A stretch of 64,000 nt of DNA from a bacterium (lineage in GTDB: Bacteria; Bacteroidota; Bacteroidia; Chitinophagales; Saprospiraceae). Where the stretch lies: contig JANSXW010000013.1 of the NCBI GenBank assembly GCA_024742755.1, positions 1 through 64,000 of the forward strand. The letters are read 5' to 3'. This document shows, in pieces, positions 27,101 to 36,308 of this stretch. A model generated the notes under the pieces. It was not told where the DNA came from, searched no databases, and saw only the letters and a program-made list of their open reading frames with translations. How positions within the stretch are numbered: position 1 is the stretch's first letter; each line of letters begins with the position of its first letter. A program made the position numbers and the translations under genes.

Positions 27101-28893
27101 TCCTTGTCTTGCTTATCCCCGCTAAACTGCCCGTTGGGCTGAATGAGGGTGACTTTGTAAATCTGGCCTTCTGCATTTTGCTGAAATAGCGCCGTGTAGC
27201 CATCAAGCCCCTTGAGCGCAAACCGGTGCCCCTGCTCATGCACCAGTGTATAGGTTGGCTGCCCGGGCACCTCCATTTTGAGGGCTTCCCCATCCAATTG
27301 TACGGTTACCGGTTGTACACCCATGATCAGGTAGGTACCTGTGTAGGCATTTAGTTCTTCGGCGCTGAAGGCTTTAGGCTCGGGTTTCCGGTCGAAGGTC
27401 ATCGCAGGCAGTGAAGGCTCGAGCTGCACTTTAAGCTGATCGACATTTCCTTCGAAATTGGTCAGGAACTGCACTTTCGTTTCGCCCCAATCGGGATCGT
27501 CATTGTAAAAGACATCATAATGGTAATGCCCCAGTGGCAGCGGCTCGGGTGCCGCGACTAATTTTGCGAACAAGCTATCTCCTTTTTGGGTGATGACAAG
27601 CTCATCGTAGCCCGGGTGCGTAAAGGTGCCGGTGTAGGCTTCCAGCTCATGCGAAGGCGTGGTGCCCTCCTGACGGACCACATCTTCGGTTTCAGCCATT
27701 GCCGCTTCTTCCTGCTTCTCCCGCATTTTTAAAGCTTCTCCGTTCCAGTCCCGGATTTCGCTGCCGGTCAGCAGGTCCATGACGTAGTTGCGCAGGATAC
27801 CCGGCACCGGGTTGCCATTCAGGTTGGTGAGTACGACAACCCCAATGGAATCGCCCGGCAGCAGAGCCACCTCGGCAGAAAAGCCATCGATATTGCCACC
27901 GTGGGTGACGAGTTTTCGCCCTTTGTGGTTGCTGATAAACCAGCCTAAACCATAGGAAACCGGCGCCCCACCGTTATCATAACGCAGGGCATTGCTCCAT
28001 CCGCCCGGCACGGTCATCACGGGGGTCATGGCTTCCTGTACGGAACTGCCGGCGAAGACCTGTTCCCCCATATAGCGGCCCTCGTTGAGCAGGGCCAGCA
28101 GCCAGGCCGTCATTTCTTTGGGAGATGCATTGATGGACCCTGCCGGGCCAATCGTGCTGATATTGCGGTAAGGCATCTTCCTGATATCCCCCGCTTCTGT
28201 CTTTTGGTAAGGCCGGGCGGCATCTTTCGATTTTTCCATTTGGCTAACATCAAAATTAGCCTGTTCCATGCCCAGTGGCTTGAAAATACGTTGCTGCACT
28301 TCCGCCTCCCAGGTCAAATTCGCCACCTGCCCCACCAGGTAGCCGGCGGTCATGTACATCAGGTTTTGGTATTGGAAGGTTTCCCGAAAGCCTGCACTGG
28401 GTTCCAGGTATTGCAGCCGTTCCAGCAGTTCGGCCCGGCTCGCTGCCGATCCATACCACGACAGGTCATGACGGGGCAGCCCGGAGCGGTGGCAAAGCAG
28501 GTCCCGCACTGTAAGGTGCTGCGTCACATAATCGTCGTACATCCGGAATTCCGGAAGGTAGTCGAGTACCGGTGCATCGAGCTCGATCACACCTTCTTCG
28601 GCCTGCTGCAAAACTGAAATCGCTGTGAATGCTTTTGAGGAAGAGCCAATGGCGAAAAGGGTGTTCGGCGTCACCGGGGCTTTGGTTTCCAGGTCACGCT
28701 GCCCGTAGCCCTTCACATGGACCACTTTGTTGTTTTGGACAATGCCGAGCCCAATGCCCGGCACCTTCCAGTCCTCGAGCAGCTGATTGGCAAAGGCATC
28801 GATCTGTTGGGCTTGCTGCTCAGGCAGTTGCCCCCACACACTGTGCCCGGCGATAAAAGCCAGCAGGAGTAAAAATGCTTGTCTGATACGCAT
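27097..28893 (-). CDS. Class C beta-lactamase-fold serine hydrolase with DUF3471
   Basis: A 598-aa periplasmic serine hydrolase. The signal peptide ends near SVWGQ. The catalytic SxxK tetrad is S84-S-S-K87, the second motif tyrosine lies in PVSYGLGW, and the KTG-equivalent reads THGGNIDG. After the roughly 380-residue catalytic domain come one or two DUF3471-like beta domains (about 405-500 and 510-590), common in esterase/peptidase members of this superfamily. Substrate (D-amino-acid peptide, ester or beta-lactam) cannot be told. A TACTTTG box sits 25 bp upstream of the ATG. The stop overlaps the convergent gene by 4 bp. Confidence 0.93.
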   Translation of the reverse strand: MRIRQAFLLLLAFIAGHSVWGQLPEQQAQQIDAFANQLLEDWKVPGIGLGIVQNNKVVHVKGYGQRDLETKAPVTPNTLFAIGSSSKAFTAISVLQQAEEGVIELDAPVLDYLPEFRMYDDYVTQHLTVRDLLCHRSGLPRHDLSWYGSAASRAELLERLQYLEPSAGFRETFQYQNLMYMTAGYLVGQVANLTWEAEVQQRIFKPLGMEQANFDVSQMEKSKDAARPYQKTEAGDIRKMPYRNISTIGPAGSINASPKEMTAWLLALLNEGRYMGEQVFAGSSVQEAMTPVMTVPGGWSNALRYDNGGAPVSYGLGWFISNHKGRKLVTHGGNIDGFSAEVALLPGDSIGVVVLTNLNGNPVPGILRNYVMDLLTGSEIRDWNGEALKMREKQEEAAMAETEDVVRQEGTTPSHELEAYTGTFTHPGYDELVITQKGDSLFAKLVAAPEPLPLGHYHYDVFYNDDPDWGETKVQFLTNFEGNVDQLKVQLEPSLPAMTFDRKPEPKAFSAEELNAYTGTYLIMGVQPVTVQLDGEALKMEVPGQPTYTLVHEQGHRFALKGLDGYTALFQQNAEGQIYKVTLIQPNGQFSGDKQDKD

Positions 28894-28917
28894 GGTTTTA
28901 GCTTTGATTCAGGGCAC

Positions 28918-28924
28918 CAAAGTA
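28918..28924 (-). promoter_or_regulatory. Candidate -7 box of the serine hydrolase gene
   Basis: TACTTTG on the minus strand lies 25 bp before the ATG at 28893. The same 7-mer stands before the collar operon and the persulfide dioxygenase gene, suggesting an accepted one-base-short variant of TAnnTTTG in this genome. Confidence 0.35.
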
Positions 28925-29008
28925 ACCGTAAACCACGCAGGGAAGGCTATTTAATAGAAGAGCGCCCGCCAAAATTCGATGAAGCACCTCACAGGCAGGC
29001 ACAAAAAA

Positions 29009-29044
29009 TCCGGTCAGCTTTCTACAAAAGGAAAACTGACCGGA
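29009..29044 (-). terminator. Terminator of rplS
   Basis: TCCGGTCAG (29009-29017) pairs with CTGACCGGA (29036-29044); the stem extends to about 14 bp with one G-U. On the minus strand it is followed by a run of six T. It lies about 30 bp past the stop codon. Confidence 0.85.
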
Positions 29045-29075
29045 TAATATGCTATCAGCGAATCGCTGAAAATTT

Positions 29076-29429
29076 TTACTTCACGCGTGCACGCTCCTTG
29101 ATACGAGCTTTCTTGCCCACAAGATCGCGCAGATAGTACAGCTTCGCACGGCGTACTTTACCGCGCTTCAGCACTTTAATGTCTACAATATTTGGTGAAA
29201 CGATCGGGAAGATACGCTCTACACCGATACCGCTGGAAGTTTTCCGAACGGTAAACATCAGGTTGCTGCCATGGCCTTTGATCTTAATCACGTCACCACG
29301 GAAATCCTGAATACGTTCTTTATCGCCCTCTACAATTTTGTAGCTTACCACAATATTGTCACCGGGGCGGAAAGTTGGAAAGTTTTTCTTTGCCAACAGC
29401 TGATCTTCTACAAACTTAATAGCGTCCAT
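29076..29429 (-). CDS. rplS: 50S ribosomal protein L19
   Basis: 117 aa, the normal length of bacterial L19, located at the 30S-50S interface. Diagnostic sequence: [52 protein letters not shown] and the C-terminal [19 protein letters not shown] followed by RIKER. It stands alone with its own promoter (-7 box at 29474) and terminator, not in the rpsP-rimM-trmD-rplS operon familiar from Gammaproteobacteria. Confidence 0.99.
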   Translation of the reverse strand: MDAIKFVEDQLLAKKNFPTFRPGDNIVVSYKIVEGDKERIQDFRGDVIKIKGHGSNLMFTVRKTSSGIGVERIFPIVSPNIVDIKVLKRGKVRRAKLYYLRDLVGKKARIKERARVK

Positions 29430-29473
29430 CGTACTGATATTTGAGTATTGTCAGGGTCTTTCAATTAGACGTG

Positions 29474-29481
29474 CAAAGGTA
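29474..29481 (-). promoter_or_regulatory. -7 box of rplS
   Basis: TACCTTTG on the minus strand matches TAnnTTTG exactly, 44 bp upstream of the rplS ATG. A T-rich stretch upstream could supply the -33 element. Confidence 0.65.
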
Positions 29482-29577
29482 AACCAATAATTTTTAAAAA
29501 CCTAAAACAAAACAAAAAAATCAACACAAACAGAACGTTGCCAAAACACAACCGTTCCGAATTAATACGCCCGGCAG

Positions 29578-29607
29578 TTGCCAACCCCGCCGGATGCACT
29601 ATATTTG
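29578..29607 (+). promoter_or_regulatory. Promoter of the ferredoxin gene
   Basis: TTG (29578-29580), 19-bp spacer, TATATTTG (29600-29607): a textbook Bacteroidota promoter. The ATG follows 25 bp later. Confidence 0.8.
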
Positions 29608-29632
29608 CGCTGCGAAAACAGCTACAAAGATT

Positions 29633-29959
29633 ATGGACGTAAAAATCACCGTTGTTGACCGGCAGGGCGAAGCCCACGAACTGGAGGCACCTACTGATAT
29701 GAATATGAACCTCATGGAGGTCTGCAAGGCGTATGAGCTGCCGGTGAAAGGCACCTGCGGCGGCATGGCGCTCTGCTCTACCTGCCACGTTTATGTGGAA
29801 AGCGGCCACGAGCTGCCTGAAATGGGTTCAGACGAAGAAGACATGCTCGATCAGGCCTTCTTTGTGGAAGAAAACTCCCGCCTGGGGTGTCAGCTCCGTA
29901 TTACGCCTGAGCTTAACGGGCTGAAGGTGCAACTGGCTCCTGAAGACGAAGAGGCTTAG
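29633..29959 (+). CDS. Adrenodoxin-type [2Fe-2S] ferredoxin
   Basis: I use ATG 29633 (108 aa, MDVKITVVDRQGE); the longer frame reads through the promoter. Cysteines C42, C48, C51 and C86 fit the CX5CX2C...C pattern of vertebrate/bacterial adrenodoxin-type ferredoxins (GTCGGMALCSTCHVYV and SRLGCQL). It should be a soluble single-electron carrier, in Fe-S assembly or for an oxygenase. The convergent or divergent neighbours do not specify a partner. Its consensus promoter suggests constitutive expression. Confidence 0.95.
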   Translation: MDVKITVVDRQGEAHELEAPTDMNMNLMEVCKAYELPVKGTCGGMALCSTCHVYVESGHELPEMGSDEEDMLDQAFFVEENSRLGCQLRITPELNGLKVQLAPEDEEA

Positions 29960-30021
29960 CAGAAGACTATGTTCCGGGAATTAACTATCTTGTCTTAATT
30001 GACAGACTTAATTCCAAAACT

Positions 30022-32583
30022 ATGAAGACGCTACCCTGCATCGCGCTTTCCCTATTTCTCCTATCAGGTTTATTTGCTCAGACCGATACCCTTAGCGGGG
30101 TCATCAACCACTACAGTACGGTAGCGGCTATTGACACCTGCACCGCCCGCCTGACGGTGGGCGAGGCCGCCAATTTTCAGCCGGGCGACACCCTCCTGAT
30201 TGCTCAGATGCAGGGCGCGGCGCTCTCTGTTGCCAACAATTCCCAGTTTGGGTCCGTGACGGAGCCGGGCACAGCTGGCCTCTGGGAGCAGGCTGTCATT
30301 CAGGAAGTTCAGGGCAATGAGCTGGTGCTCGCCCAATCCTTGCTTCACACCTATAATATTAATGGCCGCGTTCAGGTCGTAAGCATTCCCTATTTTGAAC
30401 AAGCTGTCGTCACGGATTCGGTCACCGCACAAGCCTGGGACGGGCAAACCGGCGGCATCCTGGCCTTCCGGGCAGGTACGCTTACGCTAAATGGCAGGCT
30501 TACGGTAGCAGGAAAGGGGTTCAGGGGTGGAAGTGGAGCCCTGGACTACGACGGCAGCTGTACCTGGCTGATCAATTATGAAGATTACCGATTTGATGCC
30601 AATAGTATTCGCGGCGGACTGAAGGGAGAAGGCATAGGCGGCGTGCCATTGGCCTGGCCCCGGGGCAGAGGCGCGGCAGCCAATGGCGGCGGGGGCGGCA
30701 ACGACCATAATGCCGGTGGCGGCGGTGGAGCCCTCCTCACAGCCGGAGGCCGGGGCGGTGAAAATGACAATCCCAACTTCCTTGGCTGCAAAGGGTTTGG
30801 AGAAGGGGCTGCGGGCTGGCCTCTGCCCAATAATGACCGGCTTTTCATGGGCGGTGGCGGCGGGGCAGGCCATGGCAACAACAACGTAGCTACAGATGGT
30901 GGCAACGGAGGCGGCATCATTTTGCTGGAAGCAGGCCAAATCATAAGCAACAATGGGATCATTGCAGCAAATGGGATGCATGCACAAAACGCCGGGGGCG
31001 ACGGTGCCGGAGGCGGAGGCGCAGGTGGTATGATCCTCCTGAATGCCAACAACATCGCCGGGCCAATTACCTTTTCGGCTATGGGCGGGAACGGCGGCAG
31101 CGCCAACAACAATAATCAGGATCAGTGCTTCGGCCCGGGTGGCGGTGGCAGTGGCGGTTACATCAGCGCCCCCGGAGGTTTTGATACAGACATCCTGCTC
31201 CACGGTGGAGCGCCCGGCATTTCCCTCAATTCTTCCGCTTGCCCGGAATCACCAAACGGGGCTACTCCGGGGGCGGATGGCCTGATGGAAGGGCCGCTGA
31301 CTTTCCCGTTTAGCACCCTGCCGATCCCACAGCCCCCTGTGATTGCGACCGATCAGGATACGCTGACGGCTTGTGCCGGAACGCTGACCCTAAGCGCACT
31401 GCCCGGCGGCAGTTTCAATACCCTGAGCTGGGAATTCGATACCGGCAACGGGTTTGTACCTGTGCCGGATAATGCGGATTACGATGGCGTCAACACCCCC
31501 AGCCTCCTCATCAACAACCCGGCTGATGCCGCAGGCCTGAGCTTCCGCCTTTCGGCAACCTCCAGCTGCTTCCCGCCCGTGTACAGCAGTGTGATTGAAG
31601 TGACAAGCGGGGTACCGCCTCAGTCAGACTTTACGGTAGATGTGAACGGGCTAACCGCTACCTTTTCACCGGCCAGTACCAATGCCCTATCCTACAACTG
31701 GGATTTTGGGGACGGAAATGCCTCCGCCTTTTCTGCGCCCGCTCATACTTACACCACCTCCGGCATTTACACTGTTACCCTAACGGTCTCCAACGACTGC
31801 GGGTCCGCTACTTCCGAGCTAACCATTACCGTGGGCAGCGCGCCCGTGCCGGACTTCGGCGTGAGCGGCAGCAGCAGCGGCTGTGCCCCCCGGAGCATCG
31901 GCTTTGTCAACCAGTCCACCGGCACCTTTGACAGCCTGCTTTGGGCATTTCCCGGGGGCACGCCTGCCTCGTCCACGCAGCCCAACCCCACGATTACCTA
32001 TGAGACGCCGGGCACTTACGATGTCAGCCTGACCCTGTTCAGTGCCTTCGCGCCCCAACAGTTTACGGTGCAAGATCAGGTCACGATTTACACCCGCCCC
32101 ACCGCTGCCTTCACTTACGAAACCGATGGGCTGACCGCCACTTTCACCAATTTATCAACCGATGCCAATTTCTTCTCCTGGAATTTTGGAGATGGCGGAA
32201 CGAGCACAGCAACCAACCCTGTGCATACTTTCCCCAGCTCCGGGACCTTCGAGGTCACGCTCAATGCTTCCAACCCCAACTGCTCCCGGGCGGTGACGGA
32301 GACCATCTTCCTGCAGCCCTCTTCCACAGCAAGCCAGGCAGGGCAGATGCAGATATGGCTGTCGCCAAACCCGGCAAGCGGCCAAACCTGTCTGTATAGT
32401 GCTCCGCAATGGCCACTCCCCCTCTCCTGGCAATGCTTTAATGCCACCGGGCAGGTGGTGGCAGAAGGCGCCTTTCGGCAAATGCCAGGCTGTATGGAGC
32501 TGAAGGCGTTGGCCAGCGGAACGTACTACATCCGGGTACTGGGTAGTGAGCGCGTGCATGTGTTGCCATTAATGGTGCAATGA
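30022..32583 (+). CDS. Secreted Gly-rich PKD protein with T9SS sorting domain
   Basis: 853 aa with a signal peptide ending at SGLFAQ. Residues about 160-400 form an Asn/Gly-rich sheet-like region with runs such as GGGGGNDHNAGGGGG, resembling glycine-rich surface proteins (AgmC-like in myxobacteria). Three PKD-like domains follow at about 530-780: YNWDFGDGNAS, LLWAFPGGTPAS and FSWNFGDGGTS. The last 75 residues are a type A T9SS sorting domain (WLSPNPASGQTCLY ... LASGTYYIRVLGSERV), so it should be secreted by T9SS and anchored on the outer surface. The antisense Pro/Ala-rich frames are artefacts of the Gly codons. A TATCTTG element lies about 30 bp upstream. Confidence 0.93.
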   Translation: MKTLPCIALSLFLLSGLFAQTDTLSGVINHYSTVAAIDTCTARLTVGEAANFQPGDTLLIAQMQGAALSVANNSQFGSVTEPGTAGLWEQAVIQEVQGNELVLAQSLLHTYNINGRVQVVSIPYFEQAVVTDSVTAQAWDGQTGGILAFRAGTLTLNGRLTVAGKGFRGGSGALDYDGSCTWLINYEDYRFDANSIRGGLKGEGIGGVPLAWPRGRGAAANGGGGGNDHNAGGGGGALLTAGGRGGENDNPNFLGCKGFGEGAAGWPLPNNDRLFMGGGGGAGHGNNNVATDGGNGGGIILLEAGQIISNNGIIAANGMHAQNAGGDGAGGGGAGGMILLNANNIAGPITFSAMGGNGGSANNNNQDQCFGPGGGGSGGYISAPGGFDTDILLHGGAPGISLNSSACPESPNGATPGADGLMEGPLTFPFSTLPIPQPPVIATDQDTLTACAGTLTLSALPGGSFNTLSWEFDTGNGFVPVPDNADYDGVNTPSLLINNPADAAGLSFRLSATSSCFPPVYSSVIEVTSGVPPQSDFTVDVNGLTATFSPASTNALSYNWDFGDGNASAFSAPAHTYTTSGIYTVTLTVSNDCGSATSELTITVGSAPVPDFGVSGSSSGCAPRSIGFVNQSTGTFDSLLWAFPGGTPASSTQPNPTITYETPGTYDVSLTLFSAFAPQQFTVQDQVTIYTRPTAAFTYETDGLTATFTNLSTDANFFSWNFGDGGTSTATNPVHTFPSSGTFEVTLNASNPNCSRAVTETIFLQPSSTASQAGQMQIWLSPNPASGQTCLYSAPQWPLPLSWQCFNATGQVVAEGAFRQMPGCMELKALASGTYYIRVLGSERVHVLPLMVQ

Positions 32584-32649
32584 CCTTACCGGCGCCGGGC
32601 GAGGTTATACCGGGCTACAGCCTGATGCAAATGGTCTTATCCTGCCAAA

Positions 32650-33780
32650 TTATCCGGCTAATAACAACTGCCCGACATGGAAGGCCGTTTCCTCAAGCCG
32701 GGCAGCCGTTTCCTGCAGCGCCGTTTCCAGATCCACCGGCCGGTTTTGAATGGAAAATGCCGCCTGTAGCCCAATCGAGCGGACCGCTTCCGGGCTGGCC
32801 TGAAGGGCACCGCACAGGGCAATCACCGGCACCTTTTGCTGCCGGGCGCGCTGTGTGATGCCTTTGATGAGCTTTCCCCTCAGGGTCTGCTCGTCCAGCC
32901 GCCCCTCTCCGGTGATCACCAGGTCCGCCTGACCGAGGGCCGCTTCAAAACCCGCCACTTCCATGATGGTTTCAATACCAGGTTTCAGGGAAGCGCCAAG
33001 GTAGGTGAGGCAGCCGGCGCCCATGCCCCCGGCAGCGCCACTGCCCGGCACGTTGGCAATGGCTTTGCCGGCAAGGGCCTCCATTTGCGGAGCGATGTGC
33101 CGAAGCCCGGCATCCAGTAACTCAACTGCCTCCGGGCCGGCTCCTTTCTGAGGTGCGAAAACCCGGGCAGCGCCCTGCTCCCCAAATAGCGGGTTATCCA
33201 CATCGCAAAGGGTAGTGATTTCAATTTGGCGGGGATCCAGGAATAACATACGGTCGTCAATACGATGTACCTTTCCGAGGTTCTCCCCCACCGGCTCCAG
33301 TTCATGCCCGTGCCCGTCCAGAAACCGGTAGCCCAACGCTGCTGCCATGCCCATACCGGCATCATTGGTAGCGCTGCCTCCCAGCCCCAGGATGATCTTT
33401 TTGGCACCCCGGCCTATCGCAGCGATGATCAATGCGCCCGTGCCCATCGTGGACGTCTTCAGTGGGTTTCGCTCTTCCGGCTTGAGCAACTGAAGCCCGG
33501 AAGCCGATGCCATTTCTATAAAGGCAGTTTTGCCATCCCCGGACATACCGTAAGATGCCATCATGGGCTCAAAGAGCGGGTTGCTGGCGCGGTCTTCCAC
33601 CATTTGCCCACCGGTATGATGCGCCAGGATAGCCGCAGTGCCCTCTCCCCCATCGGCCAATGGCATAGTGATGACCTGGAACTTTTCATTGGCAGTCTTC
33701 AGGCCTTGCTCAATAGCCTGGCAGACCGCTTCGGCGGGCAGTGCATCTTTGAAGGTGTCGCTGGCAATCAGAATTCGCAT
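32650..33780 (-). CDS. glxK: Glycerate kinase, GlxK/GarK type
   Basis: A 376-aa cytosolic kinase of the glycerate kinase type 1 family, phosphorylating D-glycerate (to 2- or 3-phosphoglycerate). Hallmarks are the N-terminus MRILIASDTFKDALPA, PLADGGEGT, the glycine loop ILGLGGSATNDAGMG, PGSGAAGGMG and DLVITGEGRLDEQT. It starts 36 bp after the stop of the LuxR-type regulator gene, and the two could be transcribed together, though they have no obvious functional link. Confidence 0.95.
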   Translation of the reverse strand: MRILIASDTFKDALPAEAVCQAIEQGLKTANEKFQVITMPLADGGEGTAAILAHHTGGQMVEDRASNPLFEPMMASYGMSGDGKTAFIEMASASGLQLLKPEERNPLKTSTMGTGALIIAAIGRGAKKIILGLGGSATNDAGMGMAAALGYRFLDGHGHELEPVGENLGKVHRIDDRMLFLDPRQIEITTLCDVDNPLFGEQGAARVFAPQKGAGPEAVELLDAGLRHIAPQMEALAGKAIANVPGSGAAGGMGAGCLTYLGASLKPGIETIMEVAGFEAALGQADLVITGEGRLDEQTLRGKLIKGITQRARQQKVPVIALCGALQASPEAVRSIGLQAAFSIQNRPVDLETALQETAARLEETAFHVGQLLLAG

Positions 33781-33816
33781 GGTACAGTCTTTTGAACGAA
33801 AGTAACCAAAAGCGGC

Positions 33817-35751
33817 TTATTGCAAAAGCAGCTGGCGCAGGCGACGCTCCAGGTTCGCGTCCGTATCAAGCCCCAGTTTGGTCTTCAAACGGTACCGGGC
33901 CATATTCACCGCCTTCTCGCTCACGCCCTGGGTGGAGGCGATTTCTACGGTGGAAGCCCCCAGGGCAATAAGAATGGCATAGCGAAGCTGTGTTTTTGTC
34001 AAATCCGGTGCCAACTCGGATAACGCCCTGAAAAAGTCGGGGTAGGATAAGAGGAAAAGCTCTACAAAATCGCTCTTTTCAGAATAGTCATGGATCAAAA
34101 TGCTCAGTTTTCGCTTTAGCAATGGCAGGTTGGATTCGTAACGCTCTATAGCCTCCAGGGCATTGTTTTTTAACTGAGCTGCCCCTATACCACTCTGCAG
34201 AGCATTCTGACGTTGCGCTCTGAGCTGTTTATCGAGCTGTTCGTTATGTTTCAGGGCATCTTCTGCCTGGATTTTAGCCTGCAGGGCACGTTTCCTATTG
34301 CTACGGAACAGGAAAAACAATACGATAAGCCCCCCAATAGCAGACAATAAAGCTGTTGCCAGGTAAATTCGGTTACGTTCCAGTAAAGTTGCGCGCTCCC
34401 GCATAGCTTTAGCGAATTTCTCTGCCCGTTCCCGGGCTGCTTTGTGGGATTCCAACTCATAAATGGCCGCCATCTCCTCCTGCCGGCGTTTTTGCTTTTC
34501 TTTCTGCAGCCTTTCGTACAGCCCTTCCAGGGTTTTCATCTCCACTTGCGCCTGAGTTGGCTCTTTAAGCAAAAGATGCGCTTTTATTTTGTATCTAAAA
34601 AGGTCGATTCGGTCATCCAAGGTCAGGTCGGACCGGTCTAAAGCCTGCTCTGCGAATGATAAGACAGCGCCCCCATCCTCAAGCTCAAGATGATACCTGG
34701 CCTGAAGGGTGTAATAGGTGATGGAATGAGGCAAGCCCTGCTGCTGTTCCTGATAGCCTAAACTGTCTATCATGTCTTTTGCCCGGGCGTAATTATTTAG
34801 CCCCATGTAAGCTTTTACGATGGGGGCAGCATACCAGCTGTATACAGATTTGTATTTAAAAATATAGGCGTCGGCTTCCGCTTTTAGTGAGATCGTCTCT
34901 TCCCACTGCCCTTTTTTAGCTGCCACTTCCATACGATTGAGCAAGCTGAGCAGAAAAGGATAATCAGCATCCACCGATAGTGCCAGCTTTCCAGCTTCCT
35001 GAAAAATGGAATCTCCCTGCTCATATAACCCTCTGCGCAGATAAGTCACCCCTATGTTATTCAAAACAATGGCCTCTTTCTCTTCAGAAATCAGCCCTTC
35101 ATGTGCCTGGATGAGTTTTTGGCTCAACTGCAAATATTGGTAGGCGGCATCGTACTTCTTGCCATTTAGGTAAACCGTGCTCAGATTGCCGTATACGAGG
35201 TAAAGACGACGTGTATCTCCCTCCTCCTCAAAGAGGGTAGCGGCTTTACGGTAGGTGATTTCTGCACTGTCGAGCTGATTAGCCATCAGGTGGTAATTGG
35301 CTTCTGCAAACCAGTACCTTCCAAGGTACGCTCTGGATTTGGCCCCTTCGGCAAAGGATTTGAACGCTTTCAGAAAAGATCGCGCCTCTTCGTAACGCCC
35401 CGTGTAAAGGTATATTGAAAGCCGGGTATTAAAGTAATTATACTTGTTGGTATCTGAGGAGAAGTAGAGGTCCTGATAGCGTTTTATATAGCATTCCAAT
35501 AATAAATTATCATTGCCCATTTCCTGCTTTATAGCACCAAGAAGAGCATCTGGCCCCAACTGCTTTAGTGTATCCGGTATCAGTTGCGGGCAAGGGTCCT
35601 GATTACCAGTAGTGGCAGCAACTGTTACGCTACCTATTGTGGATAGCAAGAACACATGCAGAATAACCCTGTAGCTTTTCAGTTTAAACCAACAAGCGTT
35701 TGGTTGTTGAAAACAGTCCCCCTGTTTGCTGTACATCTTTGTTTTGTGCAT
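33817..35751 (-). CDS. TPR-transmembrane-LuxR-type regulator (copy 2)
   Basis: A 644-aa one-component membrane regulator. A signal-anchor lies at about 27-45. TPR helices at about 100-420 (YGNLSTVYLNGKKYDAAYQYL, ALNNIG-type repeats) should face the periplasm. A single membrane helix (YLATALLSAIGGLIVLFFLF, about 455-480) leads into a cytoplasmic coiled coil. The C-terminal LuxR/GerE-like HTH reads TKTQLRYAILIALGASTVEI, then KAVNMARYRLKTKLGL. Two-component domains are absent, so the periplasmic TPR signal must pass directly to the DNA-binding domain. It is paralogous to 36309-38213; both proteins start MHK. Element A and a hairpin at 35882-35900 precede it. Confidence 0.93.
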   Translation of the reverse strand: MHKTKMYSKQGDCFQQPNACWFKLKSYRVILHVFLLSTIGSVTVAATTGNQDPCPQLIPDTLKQLGPDALLGAIKQEMGNDNLLLECYIKRYQDLYFSSDTNKYNYFNTRLSIYLYTGRYEEARSFLKAFKSFAEGAKSRAYLGRYWFAEANYHLMANQLDSAEITYRKAATLFEEEGDTRRLYLVYGNLSTVYLNGKKYDAAYQYLQLSQKLIQAHEGLISEEKEAIVLNNIGVTYLRRGLYEQGDSIFQEAGKLALSVDADYPFLLSLLNRMEVAAKKGQWEETISLKAEADAYIFKYKSVYSWYAAPIVKAYMGLNNYARAKDMIDSLGYQEQQQGLPHSITYYTLQARYHLELEDGGAVLSFAEQALDRSDLTLDDRIDLFRYKIKAHLLLKEPTQAQVEMKTLEGLYERLQKEKQKRRQEEMAAIYELESHKAARERAEKFAKAMRERATLLERNRIYLATALLSAIGGLIVLFFLFRSNRKRALQAKIQAEDALKHNEQLDKQLRAQRQNALQSGIGAAQLKNNALEAIERYESNLPLLKRKLSILIHDYSEKSDFVELFLLSYPDFFRALSELAPDLTKTQLRYAILIALGASTVEIASTQGVSEKAVNMARYRLKTKLGLDTDANLERRLRQLLLQ

Positions 35752-35905
35752 ACCTGTTTTTTGGCGGGCAATACCAGATTTTTGGTTTCATGGTATTATC
35801 CTTTCAAACTAATCTGTAGAAAACAATCTTCTAAACGGAAGATAACAAGAATTAGTTACCATTAGGTTAAAACTCATTCAACTCCACATTCCGTGTGGAG
35901 CCATC

Positions 35906-36229
35906 AAAAAAAAAGCTGGCTCCTTTAAGGCAGCCAGCAACTAAAATAAAAGATGTACACAAATAATCTGTCGGGAATCCGTCATTTTTGCATCAAACCT
36001 ATCTATGGAGTCCAACAATGCTAAATCGCAACAGCACACCTAAGGAGAAAAGCACTGATTGAAATGCTTCTTATTAAGTACTCCCTGATGAATAATGCCA
36101 ATAGACGCCTGTCTTCTAATTCAAAATGATACGCAATAATAGGCTCCTTTACTCGTCTATCCAACAAATCCCTATTGAATGCTCAAATTGATAAACCGCT
36201 CATTTATTGAGCTTTAAGGCGTTTTGTAG
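35906..36229 (-). ncRNA. Intergenic element A: putative leader or small RNA
   Basis: On the minus strand it begins at CTACA (36229-36225), followed by CGCCTTAAAG like the other copies. It ends in a hairpin (GCTGGCT 35915-35921 with AGCCAGC 35932-35938) trailed by nine T. Just before the hairpin stands TTTGTGTACAT, shared with element B. It lies 80 bp past the stop of one LuxR-type regulator gene and 155 bp before the start of the next. A further CTACAGA (35819-35813) and a hairpin (CTCCACA/TGTGGAG, 35882-35900) lie between the terminator and the gene. It is the most diverged of the convincing copies. Confidence 0.5.
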
Positions 36230-36308
36230 ATCAAAAGTCATTTACATTTGGCCGGACATTTCCTCTATTGCCGCCTGTGGGTCAAAAAATCCAGGTAAAA
36301 TCATGTTT

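Noticed and set aside
30487-31203. Long minus-strand frames opposite the Gly-rich region
   Set aside because: Ala/Pro-rich frames are the expected antisense of Gly-rich codons and have no gene features.
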